64,000 nucleotides of DNA from Candidatus Poribacteria bacterium. Its GTDB lineage: Bacteria; Poribacteria; WGA-4E; PCPOR2b. Position numbers and translations under genes: made by a program. Below the pieces are notes generated by a model that worked only from the letters and a program-made list of their open reading frames with translations, ran no database searches and was not told the origin of the DNA. This document shows positions 18,421-26,919 of this stretch, piece by piece. The stretch lies in assembly GCA_022826645.1 (NCBI GenBank), contig JAJDUM010000045.1, forward strand, positions 40,398 through 104,397. Direction: 5' to 3'. Each line of letters begins with the position of its first letter. Within the stretch, counting starts at the first letter, position 1.

Positions 18421-19839
18421 TTCTTCTGTATCCCGCCTTGAAACACGTTGAATTGACCAGAGTGTCCTGAAAAGGATCTTGATGTCAAAAGCAATTGACC
18501 AATTTTCGATGTAGTACAAATCATAGCGGATCCGTTCCTCCAGCGAGGTGTTGCCACGGAGTCCGTTGACCTGTGCCCAACCGGTGAGTCCGCATTTGAC
18601 CCGGTGCCGGTCTAAGTAGTGTGGGATTGCTTTGCTGAAGTCGTCAATCAGTCCCGACATCTCGGGCCGAGGACCGACGAGGCTCATATCTCCCTTGAGG
18701 ACATTGAAGAATTGAGGAAGCTCATCTAAACACCAGCGCCTTAGAAATTTGCCGATCCGTGTCTGCCGTGGATCGTCTTTTGACGCCCAGACGTGTCCAA
18801 TACCCGCCTCCGCATCTTGCCGCATCGATCTGAACTTACAGATATAGAAAGGCTTACCATCTCGCCCCACCCGTTCCTGTCGAAAGATAACATTTCCCGG
18901 CGACGAGAACTTCACAGCGATGGCAATGACGAGCATAAGCGGACTGCAAACAATCAGCGCGATGCTGCTCAACAGGATATCCATTCCGCGTTTAATTATT
19001 CCGCGCCACCCCTGGAGTGGGAGTTCCTTCAACCTCACCACCGGAATACCATCGAAATCTGTCACTCGTGTCCGACCGATCATCACTTCATAGAGATCTG
19101 GGAGCAGATGGAGTCGTACAGACAGTCCTTCGCAAACAGCTATAATCTGCAAGATCTCCGTGTGGGGAATTGCTGGTGAGGTAATGAAAAGCTCATCAAT
19201 TTGATACTTCTGGACGAGGCTCCGAACATCCGTGAATTCACCAAGAATGTGGTGGGTAATTGGTTGTGAAGGGGGCATATCGCTGAGCAGGACTCCGATA
19301 AATTGGTAGCCATTTCCTGTTTTCTTTTGGATCGCTTGGATAAGTTGCTCTGTCGTCCTATTAAAACCGACAACTGCGACACGGCTGACACCAACGCCCA
19401 GTTGTTGGATTGCCTCTTTGAAACGCCGGATCGCGAGTCGATTAAGAGACAGGAGGAGGACACTCAGGCCGCCTGACAGGATCATCACCCAGCGCGAGTA
19501 TTGGTGGTTGTGATAGATGAAGAAGATTGCACTGAGTGTAGCGATTAATGCGATCAGTCCCGCTTTTGAGAGGGTCGCTACTGTTTCGAGCGTGATATGT
19601 GCCTCAATTCGGTAAAGCCCAGCCCCTCGAAGTACGAGGATCCAGATGAATCCCATCAGCGGGATGAGTTGGAAATAGTAGTCAAGTGGGGGCGGTGCCC
19701 CCTTATGGATTGCAACTCCGTCCAGCCATCCCGATTCGAATCGAAACCAGTATGCCACAAAAACCGACGCGCTGATATAACAGACATCAAGGAGAAGAGT
19801 CAGGATAGTAAGGAGTTGATCAAGGGTTTTGTTTGACAT
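18418..19839 (-). CDS. Undecaprenyl-phosphate glycosylphosphotransferase (exopolysaccharide initiation)
   Basis: 473 residues. Domains: an N-terminal four-helix membrane part (about 10-135, including LDVCYISASVFVAYWFRF and AGLIALIATLSAIFFIYH); a cytoplasmic CoA-binding-like Rossmann region (about 145-250, VAVVGFNRTTEQLIQAI); then the bacterial sugar transferase domain (about 275-473) with KRGMDILLSSIALIVCSPLM, FRQERVGRDGKPFYICKFRSM, the DDPRQTRIGKFLRRWCLDELPQ segment with the catalytic Asp/Glu, and GLTGWAQVNGLRG. Reaction: moves a hexose-1-phosphate from a UDP sugar onto undecaprenyl phosphate at the inner membrane, the first step of an exopolysaccharide or O-antigen. No other polysaccharide genes are nearby. 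Its stop codon lies in a MITE end. Confidence 0.95.
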   Translation of the reverse strand: MSNKTLDQLLTILTLLLDVCYISASVFVAYWFRFESGWLDGVAIHKGAPPPLDYYFQLIPLMGFIWILVLRGAGLYRIEAHITLETVATLSKAGLIALIATLSAIFFIYHNHQYSRWVMILSGGLSVLLLSLNRLAIRRFKEAIQQLGVGVSRVAVVGFNRTTEQLIQAIQKKTGNGYQFIGVLLSDMPPSQPITHHILGEFTDVRSLVQKYQIDELFITSPAIPHTEILQIIAVCEGLSVRLHLLPDLYEVMIGRTRVTDFDGIPVVRLKELPLQGWRGIIKRGMDILLSSIALIVCSPLMLVIAIAVKFSSPGNVIFRQERVGRDGKPFYICKFRSMRQDAEAGIGHVWASKDDPRQTRIGKFLRRWCLDELPQFFNVLKGDMSLVGPRPEMSGLIDDFSKAIPHYLDRHRVKCGLTGWAQVNGLRGNTSLEERIRYDLYYIENWSIAFDIKILFRTLWSIQRVSRRDTEE

Positions 19840-20138
19840 GTCACGTTAGATTCCTGTTCAGCTATTCGGATTGATGAATTGTATCAAAAAAAGCTATGCT
19901 TTATCAATGTTAATCTGTATGGGGCAGTGAGGTCTAATCCTACGGTAGAAATCATCGTTCAAGAAGGACTGGATCCGCGACAACGGGTGTAATAGCATCG
20001 GGATTCAATCTGATTTTAGTATTGCGACTGTATTGGTAGTTATGCTATAATCGAATTCTTAGATGTCCTAATCTGATCGGGATTGGACATTTCTCTAAGT
20101 TCAGGTTCGGGCTGTGTACTCGAAGCAGGAAGAAACGT
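19840..20138. other. Divergent intergenic region
   Basis: 299 bp between divergent genes. No repeat family or RNA gene recognised. AT-rich stretches near 20020-20060 could hold the promoter of the cohesin gene, but no box pair is convincing. Confidence 0.4.
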
Positions 20139-21002
20139 ATGAAAAACTCCTTACAATCCCGCTGGAATTGGAAGTCAAAGCAACTTGCAACCCCGATTAC
20201 ATTGAGCTTTAAAGCGATTTGTAAAATTATGATTCTTTTGGCACTGCCGTCGTTGGTTTTTGCACGAGCCACGGTGTCCATTCAGCCGGGAGAGATGGAG
20301 TCTCCAGCCATCGGACAGGAATTTTTCGTGGACGTGAGCATCAGCAATGGGGCAAACGTATCCGCGTATCAAGTTACTGTAGAGTTCGATCCGCAGACGG
20401 TTTCACTTGTGGAAGCAAAGAATGCCGATTATCTGCCAGCGGCCGCTTTTGTGGTGCCGCCAATTATTACCGAGAATGATGTGACACTGGCAGCGACCTC
20501 TTTGGCTGATGCATCCAATGGAGACGGCACTCTCGCCACCATTACTTTTGCGGTGGTCGAAGCGAATCCTTCTACTATCAAATTTACAGCAGTTCTCTTG
20601 TCTGACCCAGAAGCCAATCAGTTAGATGTAATCACGACAAACGGTCAAATTACTGGCCCGCCGGATTTGAATGAAGCTCCCGTCGCTGTTATAGATGCAG
20701 TCCCATCGAAAGTTTTCACAGGTCAAACAGTTTCACTGAACGCCACAGGGTCGAAAGATGATAGCGGAATAAGAACTTACGTTTGGCGTTTCGGCGATGG
20801 TTCTACTGCTGAGCGGAAAGAAACGGTCACGCATGTCTATGAGCAGCCCGGCAATTACACCGTCACGCTCACGGTTACTGACGATGGGGTTCCGCCGCTG
20901 CAAGATCAAGCTATCTTTATAATCACGGTCACTGACAAAGATTTGTCTGTCCGTCAAAAGAGGAAGCAGATAACATCATGGGGGCAGCTTAAGAGGAGAT
21001 AG
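20139..21002 (+). CDS. Secreted cohesin-PKD protein with C-terminal WG motif
   Basis: 287 residues. A basic N-terminus and hydrophobic core ICKIMILLALPSLVFARA (about 28-45) form a signal peptide despite the long n-region. Residues about 46-165 fit a cohesin-type fold: IGQEFFVDVSISNGANVSAYQVTVEFDPQTVSLVEAK, then the late LATITFAVVEA strand. Residues about 178-265 are a PKD domain with WRFGDGSTAERKETVTHVYEQPGNYTVTLTV split around FGDG and Y-x-x-P-G-x-Y. The protein ends KRKQITSWGQLKRR, a motif shared with the PD40 proteins at 43865 and 45049. Cohesins bind dockerins; a dockerin protein is encoded at 62639. The next gene starts four bases after the stop. Confidence 0.85.
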   Translation: MKNSLQSRWNWKSKQLATPITLSFKAICKIMILLALPSLVFARATVSIQPGEMESPAIGQEFFVDVSISNGANVSAYQVTVEFDPQTVSLVEAKNADYLPAAAFVVPPIITENDVTLAATSLADASNGDGTLATITFAVVEANPSTIKFTAVLLSDPEANQLDVITTNGQITGPPDLNEAPVAVIDAVPSKVFTGQTVSLNATGSKDDSGIRTYVWRFGDGSTAERKETVTHVYEQPGNYTVTLTVTDDGVPPLQDQAIFIITVTDKDLSVRQKRKQITSWGQLKRR

Positions 21003-21006
21003 GAAG

Positions 21007-22041
21007 ATGAGATTGATTCAGTTTCAGTTGCGAGAAAAAGGGAGGCGCATCGGCTATATTGATGGCGGACACGTTATTGACTTGACCAGCGTCAATGCGG
21101 AGTGGACGCAGATCTACAATCTTTTCCTTGAGGCTCGCAGAAGCGGGAAGACTATTGATGCGCACCTTGCCGCGACTCCTACTGAGACCGCAGATCGGGT
21201 GTTGTATGATCAGCTGCTAACCGCACGACCGGGAGATGACAGCGGTTGGATCTTGCCCCCACTTGACCATCCGGACCCAGCTCACTGCACGGTGTCTGGA
21301 ACAGGATTAACGCATCTCGGCAGCATGGAAGCGCGTGACCAGATGCACACAATCGATGACACCGATGAGGCAACGAAGACAGACTCGCAAAAGATGTTTG
21401 AAATGGGATTAAGAGATGGCAAACCCACACCCGGTCAACGTGGGATTCAGCCCGAATGGTTCTATAAAGGAAATGGAACAATCCTGCGGGGGCATAACGA
21501 CTTTTTGGATATTCCAGACTTCTCAGAAGATGGCGGTGAGGAGCCGGAAATTGTGGGTTGCTACGTCATTGACGACGATGGGATCCCGTGTCGGCTCGGT
21601 TTTACAATCGGCAACGAGTGGGCAGACCATCCGATGGAGCGTGTGAATTATTTGTGGCTCGCGCTCTCGAAAATGCGCGTTTGTGCGGTTGGACCTGAGT
21701 TAGTAACTGATGAATCGTTTACGGATGTTCGAGGCAGTTGCCGCATCGTGCGGGAGTCGGAGGAGATTTATCATTCCGGAGACCTGCTCACGGGTGAGGC
21801 ACACATGAGCCACACGCTTGCCAACCTCGAAGACCATCACTTCAAGTATCCCCACTTTCGTATCCCCGGCGACGTGCATCTGCACTACTTCGGGACTATG
21901 AAGCTATCTTTCCCAAACCGACCAACCTATGAAACCGGGGATGAGATCAAAATCCAATTTGATGGGATGGGCGCACCGCTCGTCAACCATGTCCGTCAGA
22001 TTCCGGTATCAAAGACACCGGTTGGGGTAGAAAAGGGATAG
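21007..22041 (+). CDS. Fumarylacetoacetate hydrolase-family protein, AraD1/GguC-like
   Basis: 344 residues with AGGAGATAGG before the ATG. The FAH-type domain fills the C-terminal two-thirds. SGTGLTHLGSMEARDQMH near 97-114 resembles the signature of AraD1/GguC proteins, which act on 2-keto-3-deoxy sugar acids such as L-2-keto-3-deoxyarabonate. EPEIVGCYVIDDDG (near 180) supplies the metal acids, and GFTIGNEWADH follows. Expected chemistry is metal-dependent dehydration or C-C cleavage of a keto acid in the cytoplasm, which would fit downstream of the enolase-family dehydratases in this window. It follows the cohesin-PKD gene so closely that they share a transcript. Confidence 0.85.
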   Translation: MRLIQFQLREKGRRIGYIDGGHVIDLTSVNAEWTQIYNLFLEARRSGKTIDAHLAATPTETADRVLYDQLLTARPGDDSGWILPPLDHPDPAHCTVSGTGLTHLGSMEARDQMHTIDDTDEATKTDSQKMFEMGLRDGKPTPGQRGIQPEWFYKGNGTILRGHNDFLDIPDFSEDGGEEPEIVGCYVIDDDGIPCRLGFTIGNEWADHPMERVNYLWLALSKMRVCAVGPELVTDESFTDVRGSCRIVRESEEIYHSGDLLTGEAHMSHTLANLEDHHFKYPHFRIPGDVHLHYFGTMKLSFPNRPTYETGDEIKIQFDGMGAPLVNHVRQIPVSKTPVGVEKG

Positions 22042-22091
22042 CGCGTCGATTTGTCGATTCCTTGATTCTTCCCATAGACTTGGGCAACCTC

Positions 22092-23006
22092 TTAGCGAAC
22101 TGTACGAAACCCGATCACAAATTCCGTGTACTCCTTACTGAAGAAATCGTAGCTTGTGCAGGTGCTGTATTCGTGGTTATAATACCACGCCCCGCCCTTA
22201 ACCACGCGAAAGTGTGGTTCGTCTTCATCGTACCATGTGCTTGTCCACTCCCACACGTTTCCTAGCATATCGTAGCAACCGAAGGGGCTAATCCCCTCTG
22301 GGAAGGTGCCCACAGGGGTTGTGCCGCCCGCACCAAGTTCTACGGTATTGCAGCGCGGTTTATCGATTTCATCACCCCACGGAAATAGACGCCCATCGTC
22401 ACCGCGAACAGCCCGTTCCCATTCCTCAAAGGCGGGCAATCGACAGCCTGTCCACGCTGCATACGCTTCTGCGTCCTCGCAACTCACCTCCACGATTGGG
22501 TGGTCCCCCTTCTTTTCCGGATACGTTTCGTCCTCCCAAGACGGTGGGGATTGATGCCCTGTCACCTGAATGAACCGCTGGTACTGTGCGTTTGTCACTG
22601 GGTAGCGGCCCATCTGGAATTCCTCCACCCAGAGTGGGGTCAGCTCCTCACCGACCAACACTTCTCCGGTGGGGATGTCAACCATGTCATCCAAGACCTG
22701 AAAAGCGGCATCACGAATCCTTTGATCTGCGTGGTCAAGTGCATAACCGAGCGGCGAAATAACTTCTCCAATTGGCGGCGTCGTGAGTGGACGCATCTGC
22801 TCCCAACCCAGATTTGTCCCTAACAGCAGTCGTACGGCACCCGTTAAGGATTCCTCAAAGTGCCACGTCCAGTATTGCTTGAGCAGCTGCTTCAAAGCCT
22901 CCGGATCATCGCTCTGTGCGAGTGCAACCCGCGCTTTCCGCCGATCGGTTCCGTTTTGTTCACCCAGTGTCTTCAGACTTATTAATTCTGCCAATATGCT
23001 TCCCAC
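22092..23006 (-). CDS. Formylglycine-generating-enzyme-like (SUMF1) domain protein
   Basis: 304 residues. Residues 1-110 are helical (HEAT-like: DDPEALKQLLKQYWTWHFEESL, DQRIRDAAFQVLDDM split by a loop). Residues about 112-304 are an FGE-sulfatase fold with MGRYPVTNAQYQRFI, HPIVEVSCEDAEAYAAWTGCRLP, FEEWERAVRG, the FPWGDE turn, GCYDMLGNVWEWT and VVKGGAW...IGFRTVR. True FGE binds copper through two Cys near the C-terminus; here only one Cys (STCTSYD) is present in that stretch. It may therefore be a non-catalytic or differently acting member of the C-type-lectin-like fold. A sulfatase needing formylglycine is encoded at the window's left edge. Confidence 0.85.
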   Translation of the reverse strand: MGSILAELISLKTLGEQNGTDRRKARVALAQSDDPEALKQLLKQYWTWHFEESLTGAVRLLLGTNLGWEQMRPLTTPPIGEVISPLGYALDHADQRIRDAAFQVLDDMVDIPTGEVLVGEELTPLWVEEFQMGRYPVTNAQYQRFIQVTGHQSPPSWEDETYPEKKGDHPIVEVSCEDAEAYAAWTGCRLPAFEEWERAVRGDDGRLFPWGDEIDKPRCNTVELGAGGTTPVGTFPEGISPFGCYDMLGNVWEWTSTWYDEDEPHFRVVKGGAWYYNHEYSTCTSYDFFSKEYTEFVIGFRTVR

Positions 23007-23669
23007 CTTCTTTAGGGCTGTTTATGGTAGATCTTAGAATTATGGTAGATTTTACAATTACTTAGGCATTCCCACTGCACAGCCAACCCCCTAAATCCCC
23101 TAGCCCTCCTTCCGCAAGGCGGAATCCCGATGAATCGGGACTTGTCAGGGGGGAAATTGGTCGGGGGGACTTTGGAAACCTCTCGAAGGTCGGAGTTATG
23201 GATAATGTTTACTTATTTCTATAATTCACCATAATTGGACACTATGAACGAGCCCTAATAGATCGGGGTTCGCGGAGTTACGGCACACGGAGTGTGCGTA
23301 CTACTATTATGTCCATTTATTTTTAGAATTCACCATAATTAGACACTGTAAAGGAGCAAGGTAAGGACGTTTGGGGGCAGAGTTATGGCACATGGAGCCC
23401 CGATAAAACCGGTACTCAAAGCAATGTATCTACTACTTTTAATGTCTGTTATTCCTAGAATTCACTATGCTTCTCTGAGCGGGGCAAGATGCCCGCCTAC
23501 GATGTAAGGAGCAATTTGCCAAATGCAGCGTCCCGACGCGTCGGGATTAGTTTGCGTCCCCGGATCATCCCGATTTTATCGGGATGCTACAAAAGACTAT
23601 CTACATATTTCCTTTATTTTTAAGATTCATCATAAATGTCCTTACATCTTTTTAAGAATCGAATGCGTA
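23007..23669. repeat. Intergenic with repeated ATTCACCATAA modules
   Basis: 663 bp without a gene. It holds a series of related units ending AATTCACCATAA or similar at about 23220, 23328, 23458 and 23624. An AACCCCCTAAATCCC...CTTGTCAGGGGG segment with TTTGGAAACCTCTCGAAGGTCGG (23087-23210) recurs at 37827-38055. A GGGGCAAGATGCCC hairpin lies near 23475, and several CCCGAT...ATCGGG palindromes are present. Confidence 0.6.
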
Positions 23670-24806
23670 TCATTCCAGTGCTGATATATCCTCCACCAGT
23701 TTCTTCAATCGCCCCAGAAATTGTGCAGCGATTACGCCATCGACGACCCGATGGTCACACGACAGTGTCAGTGCCAGCCGCACCCCGGGCACTACCTGGC
23801 CATCTTTGACCACAGGCTTCTCCACAATTGCTCCAACAGCGAGGATTGCTGCCTCTGGTGCGTGGATAATGGCGTGAAAGGTTTCGATGTCGTACATGCC
23901 CAAGTTTGTAATGCTGAACACGGCGCCAGAAGCATCGTCCGCCGAAAGTTTTCCAGACCGCGCCCCATCAACCAGTGAACGCACGGTCTCGGCGATCTCA
24001 GCAAGGGAACGTTGGTCCGCATCGCGTATCACAGGCACAACCAGACCGTCCTCCACTGCGGTGATCAGTCCAACGTTCACGGCGTGAGGGATAGCGAACG
24101 CATCGGCCTCAACCTGCGCCCGCATCTGGGGGAACTCACGGAGTGCGAGTCCGGCTGCTTTGACCAAACAGTGGGTGACCGAGATACCGTCTGGGCGGTC
24201 ATCCGAGAGTGACGCTGCATCTGCCTCCAATGTAAGGTAGAAATGCGGTGCATTTTGGAAACTTTCTTGGGTCATCCGAGCGATGGCACGGCGCATCGAA
24301 CTCATCGGCACCAATTCGACATCCGAATCTGCCAGACTGGCTTCAACTGCGCGCTCCACATCTCCGGTTGTTATCGCACCGCCGGGACCGCTGCCCGATA
24401 GCTCTGTTAGATCAATTCCATGCTCCGCTGCGAGCTTGCGGGCAGCGGGAGATGCCCGCACCCGTCCCGTTGCCGCACGACGCGGACGCGCGGTTGGACT
24501 TGGAGCCGTGGTAGTCTGCGTCGCTTCAGGAGTTGGGGGTGGAGTATCCTCAACTTCGGGGATAGGCTCATCTGCTTCGCCAATAAAGCCCATTGTCACG
24601 CCCACAGGTCGCTTCTCGCCTTCGTGGATGAGTATCTTGCGCAGGAGTCCCGACGCGGGCGCGGTAATCTCGATGGTTGTTTTTTCGGTTTCGACCTCAC
24701 ACAGCAGCTGTCCCTCTTCGACCCGGTCTCCCTCCGCCACACTCCAACCGATAATCGTTGACGCCTCGCTGCTAAAACCTGATTTGGGAAGCACAATCGG
24801 TGTCAT
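23670..24806 (-). CDS. 2-oxoacid dehydrogenase E2 (dihydrolipoyl acyltransferase)
   Basis: 378 residues. Lipoyl domain 1-76 with the lipoylated K42 in VETEKTTIEI; an Ala/Pro/Thr linker (about 85-110); an E3-binding domain at about 112-148 (RASPAARKLAAEHGIDLTEL then GSGPGGAITTGDVERA); and the catalytic domain from about 155 to 378 ending in LSCDHRVVDGVIAAQFL, whose HRVVDG holds the active-site His. Cytoplasmic core of a pyruvate, acetoin or branched-chain-type complex. Its ATG overlaps the E1-beta stop by four bases. Short single-lipoyl form, as in acetoin-type complexes. No E3 gene in the window. Confidence 0.95.
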   Translation of the reverse strand: MTPIVLPKSGFSSEASTIIGWSVAEGDRVEEGQLLCEVETEKTTIEITAPASGLLRKILIHEGEKRPVGVTMGFIGEADEPIPEVEDTPPPTPEATQTTTAPSPTARPRRAATGRVRASPAARKLAAEHGIDLTELSGSGPGGAITTGDVERAVEASLADSDVELVPMSSMRRAIARMTQESFQNAPHFYLTLEADAASLSDDRPDGISVTHCLVKAAGLALREFPQMRAQVEADAFAIPHAVNVGLITAVEDGLVVPVIRDADQRSLAEIAETVRSLVDGARSGKLSADDASGAVFSITNLGMYDIETFHAIIHAPEAAILAVGAIVEKPVVKDGQVVPGVRLALTLSCDHRVVDGVIAAQFLGRLKKLVEDISALE

Positions 24807-25825
24807 ACGGACACTACCTCCTGAATCGCTGCCACTACCCGTTCTTGCGAGGGGATATAGGCGTTCTCCAGCGTGGGACTGAAGGGAACAGGCGTGTGGG
24901 GTGCGGTGATGCGCTTGATTGGTGCCTCAAGGCTATAGAACGCCTCGTCTGCTGCGAGTGCTGCGATGTCCGTGGCAAGACTGCACCGTGGGGTATCCTC
25001 ATCAACGATCACGAGACGACCTGTTTTCTCCACCGAATCCAGAATCGTTTCACCGTCCAACGGACTGAGCGTCCGTGGATCGATGACCTCAACACTGACC
25101 CCCTCGGCTTCAAGCGTCTCCGCTGCAGACAGTGCTACGTTGACCATCTTCGCGATGGCAACAACAGTTACGTCGTCACCTTCGCGTCTAATCTCCGCCA
25201 CCCCCAAGGGAACGGTGTAAGGTTCTTCAGGCACGTGTCCTTTCTCACCCAACAGCGTCTTGTGTTCAAGGAAAAACACGGGGTCATCGTCCCGAATGGC
25301 GGAGATCATCAAGCCCTTGGCGTCGTAGGGTGTGGTGGGGATGACCACCTTCAAGCCGGGGATGTGTGTGAAGATGGAGTAGAGGCTTTGAGAGTGCTGC
25401 GCTGCCGCATTCACGCCCGCTCCAATCAGTGCACGGACGACCATCGGCACCTTCGCCTTGCCGCCGAACATGTAGCGCAATTTCGCTCCCTGATTGTAAA
25501 TCTGATCCATGGGGATACCAAAGAAGTCGATGAACATCAACGCAGCGATGGGACGCAGCCCTGTTGCTGCGGCACCGACAGCTGCTCCAACGAAGCCTGC
25601 CTCGCTAATCGGCGTGTCACGTACCCGATTGTGACCGAACTTGCCTACCAGTCCGCGGGTGATGCCCATCGGTCCGCCCCAAGAATCCTCGGCGCCCGGC
25701 TCGTCCGACCCGGCACCGCCAACGATATCCTCGCCCATGATAATAACTGAAGTGTCGCGCTCCATCTCCTGATGGAGTGCCTCACGGATAGCCAACCCGA
25801 GGCTCATTGTACGTTCTTCGCCCAT
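24803..25825 (-). CDS. 2-oxoacid dehydrogenase E1, beta subunit
   Basis: 340 residues. MSLGLAIREALHQEMERDTSVIIMGEDIVGGAG is the typical E1-beta N-terminus; the C-terminal transketolase domain shows VEVIDPRTLSPLDGETILDSV, then GRLVIVDEDTPRC. With the alpha subunit it forms the thiamine-diphosphate enzyme that decarboxylates a 2-oxoacid (or cleaves acetoin) and acylates the E2 lipoyl group. Its ATG overlaps the E1-alpha stop (TAATG), and its own stop overlaps the E2 start, so the three are translationally coupled. Confidence 0.95.
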   Translation of the reverse strand: MGEERTMSLGLAIREALHQEMERDTSVIIMGEDIVGGAGSDEPGAEDSWGGPMGITRGLVGKFGHNRVRDTPISEAGFVGAAVGAAATGLRPIAALMFIDFFGIPMDQIYNQGAKLRYMFGGKAKVPMVVRALIGAGVNAAAQHSQSLYSIFTHIPGLKVVIPTTPYDAKGLMISAIRDDDPVFFLEHKTLLGEKGHVPEEPYTVPLGVAEIRREGDDVTVVAIAKMVNVALSAAETLEAEGVSVEVIDPRTLSPLDGETILDSVEKTGRLVIVDEDTPRCSLATDIAALAADEAFYSLEAPIKRITAPHTPVPFSPTLENAYIPSQERVVAAIQEVVSV

Positions 25826-26805
25826 TATATCGCCTCCTCGTAATTAACGTAAACATCAGTTGTTACCTCGCTCGCATCGGGGAAGGGGCTGTTAGCAGCA
25901 AACTCGACAGATGCCTCAATCGCATCGGCAACCTGCCCATCAATAGCATCCAGTTCATCATCCCCCAGCAATCCTTGTTCGGTGACACGGTCCCGGAAAC
26001 GTTGGATGGCACAATGTTTGGTCCGATACTCCTCGATTTCTTCCCTTGATCGATATCCTTGTGTATCACCTTCATAGTGACCATAAAAACGGTAGGTCTG
26101 GCACTCCAACAACGTAGGACCTTCTCCTGCCCGTGCTCTGTCGATCGCTGCGCCCGTCGTCTCGTAGACGTCGAAGAGATCCAAACCATCGACAGTAACG
26201 CCGGGGATGCCGTAGGATTGGGCACGTGCGGCGATGTCACCACCTGCCGAGGCGTACTTCACGCTGGTGGATTGGGCGTAGCGGTTGTTTTCCACAACGA
26301 ATATGGCGGGGAGTTTCCAGATGGCTGCCAAGTTCAAACCTTCATGGAAGGTGCCCTCGTTAGCGCCGCCATCGCCGAAGAAACTGACAGCAACCGCTCC
26401 GGTGCCTTGTACTTGCGCTGTGAGCGCTGCCCCACAAGCGAGCGGGACACCGCCGCCGACAATGCCGTTCGCACCGAGCATACCCCGGTCTATATCGGCG
26501 ATGTGCATGGAACCGCCCTTACCTTTGCAGGCACCGGTAGCGCGTCCATACAATTCAGCCATCATCTCATTGACGTCGACACCCTTGGCGATGCAGTGAC
26601 CGTGACCACGGTGGGTACTGGTGATGCTATCGGCATCGGATAGATGGGCGCAGACACCGACCGCCACTGCTTCCTCCCCCGCGTATAGGTGCACGAAACC
26701 CGGAATTCGACCGGCGGCGTATTCGTCGTGCACCCTGTCCTCGAACTTGCGGATGGTGACCATCCGTTCGTAGATTTCAAGTAATTTGTCTCTTGGAATG
26801 TCCAT
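25825..26805 (-). CDS. 2-oxoacid dehydrogenase E1, alpha subunit
   Basis: 326 residues. I start at the ATG at 26805 (MDIPRDKLLEIYERM) because GGAGGAGG lies six bases upstream; an earlier in-frame start adds nine residues over that site. Features: TSTHRGHGHCIAKG, GKGGSMHIAD, GANGIVGGGVPLACGAAL, and the thiamine-diphosphate motif GDGGANEGTFHEGL through VVENN at about 165-195. The overall pattern is closest to acetoin dehydrogenase/pyruvate dehydrogenase alpha chains. First gene of the tightly coupled E1-alpha/E1-beta/E2 set, 114 bases after the SDR pair; that gap contains palindromes. Confidence 0.95.
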   Translation of the reverse strand: MDIPRDKLLEIYERMVTIRKFEDRVHDEYAAGRIPGFVHLYAGEEAVAVGVCAHLSDADSITSTHRGHGHCIAKGVDVNEMMAELYGRATGACKGKGGSMHIADIDRGMLGANGIVGGGVPLACGAALTAQVQGTGAVAVSFFGDGGANEGTFHEGLNLAAIWKLPAIFVVENNRYAQSTSVKYASAGGDIAARAQSYGIPGVTVDGLDLFDVYETTGAAIDRARAGEGPTLLECQTYRFYGHYEGDTQGYRSREEIEEYRTKHCAIQRFRDRVTEQGLLGDDELDAIDGQVADAIEASVEFAANSPFPDASEVTTDVYVNYEEAI

Positions 26806-26919
26806 ATGATCCTCCTCCCGTTCCGATTTCATTGAGAATCCCGAGTATCGGGAATTTCATCGGGATTCCTCCGCGCAGCGGAGTCCTCGCTCGCGGGAAA
26901 AGCAACTTAATTTGCGTTG

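Noticed and set aside
24800..25750. 316-codon plus-strand frame
   Set aside because: Exactly opposite the E1-beta gene; composition follows the antisense of conserved motifs and no ribosome site is present.
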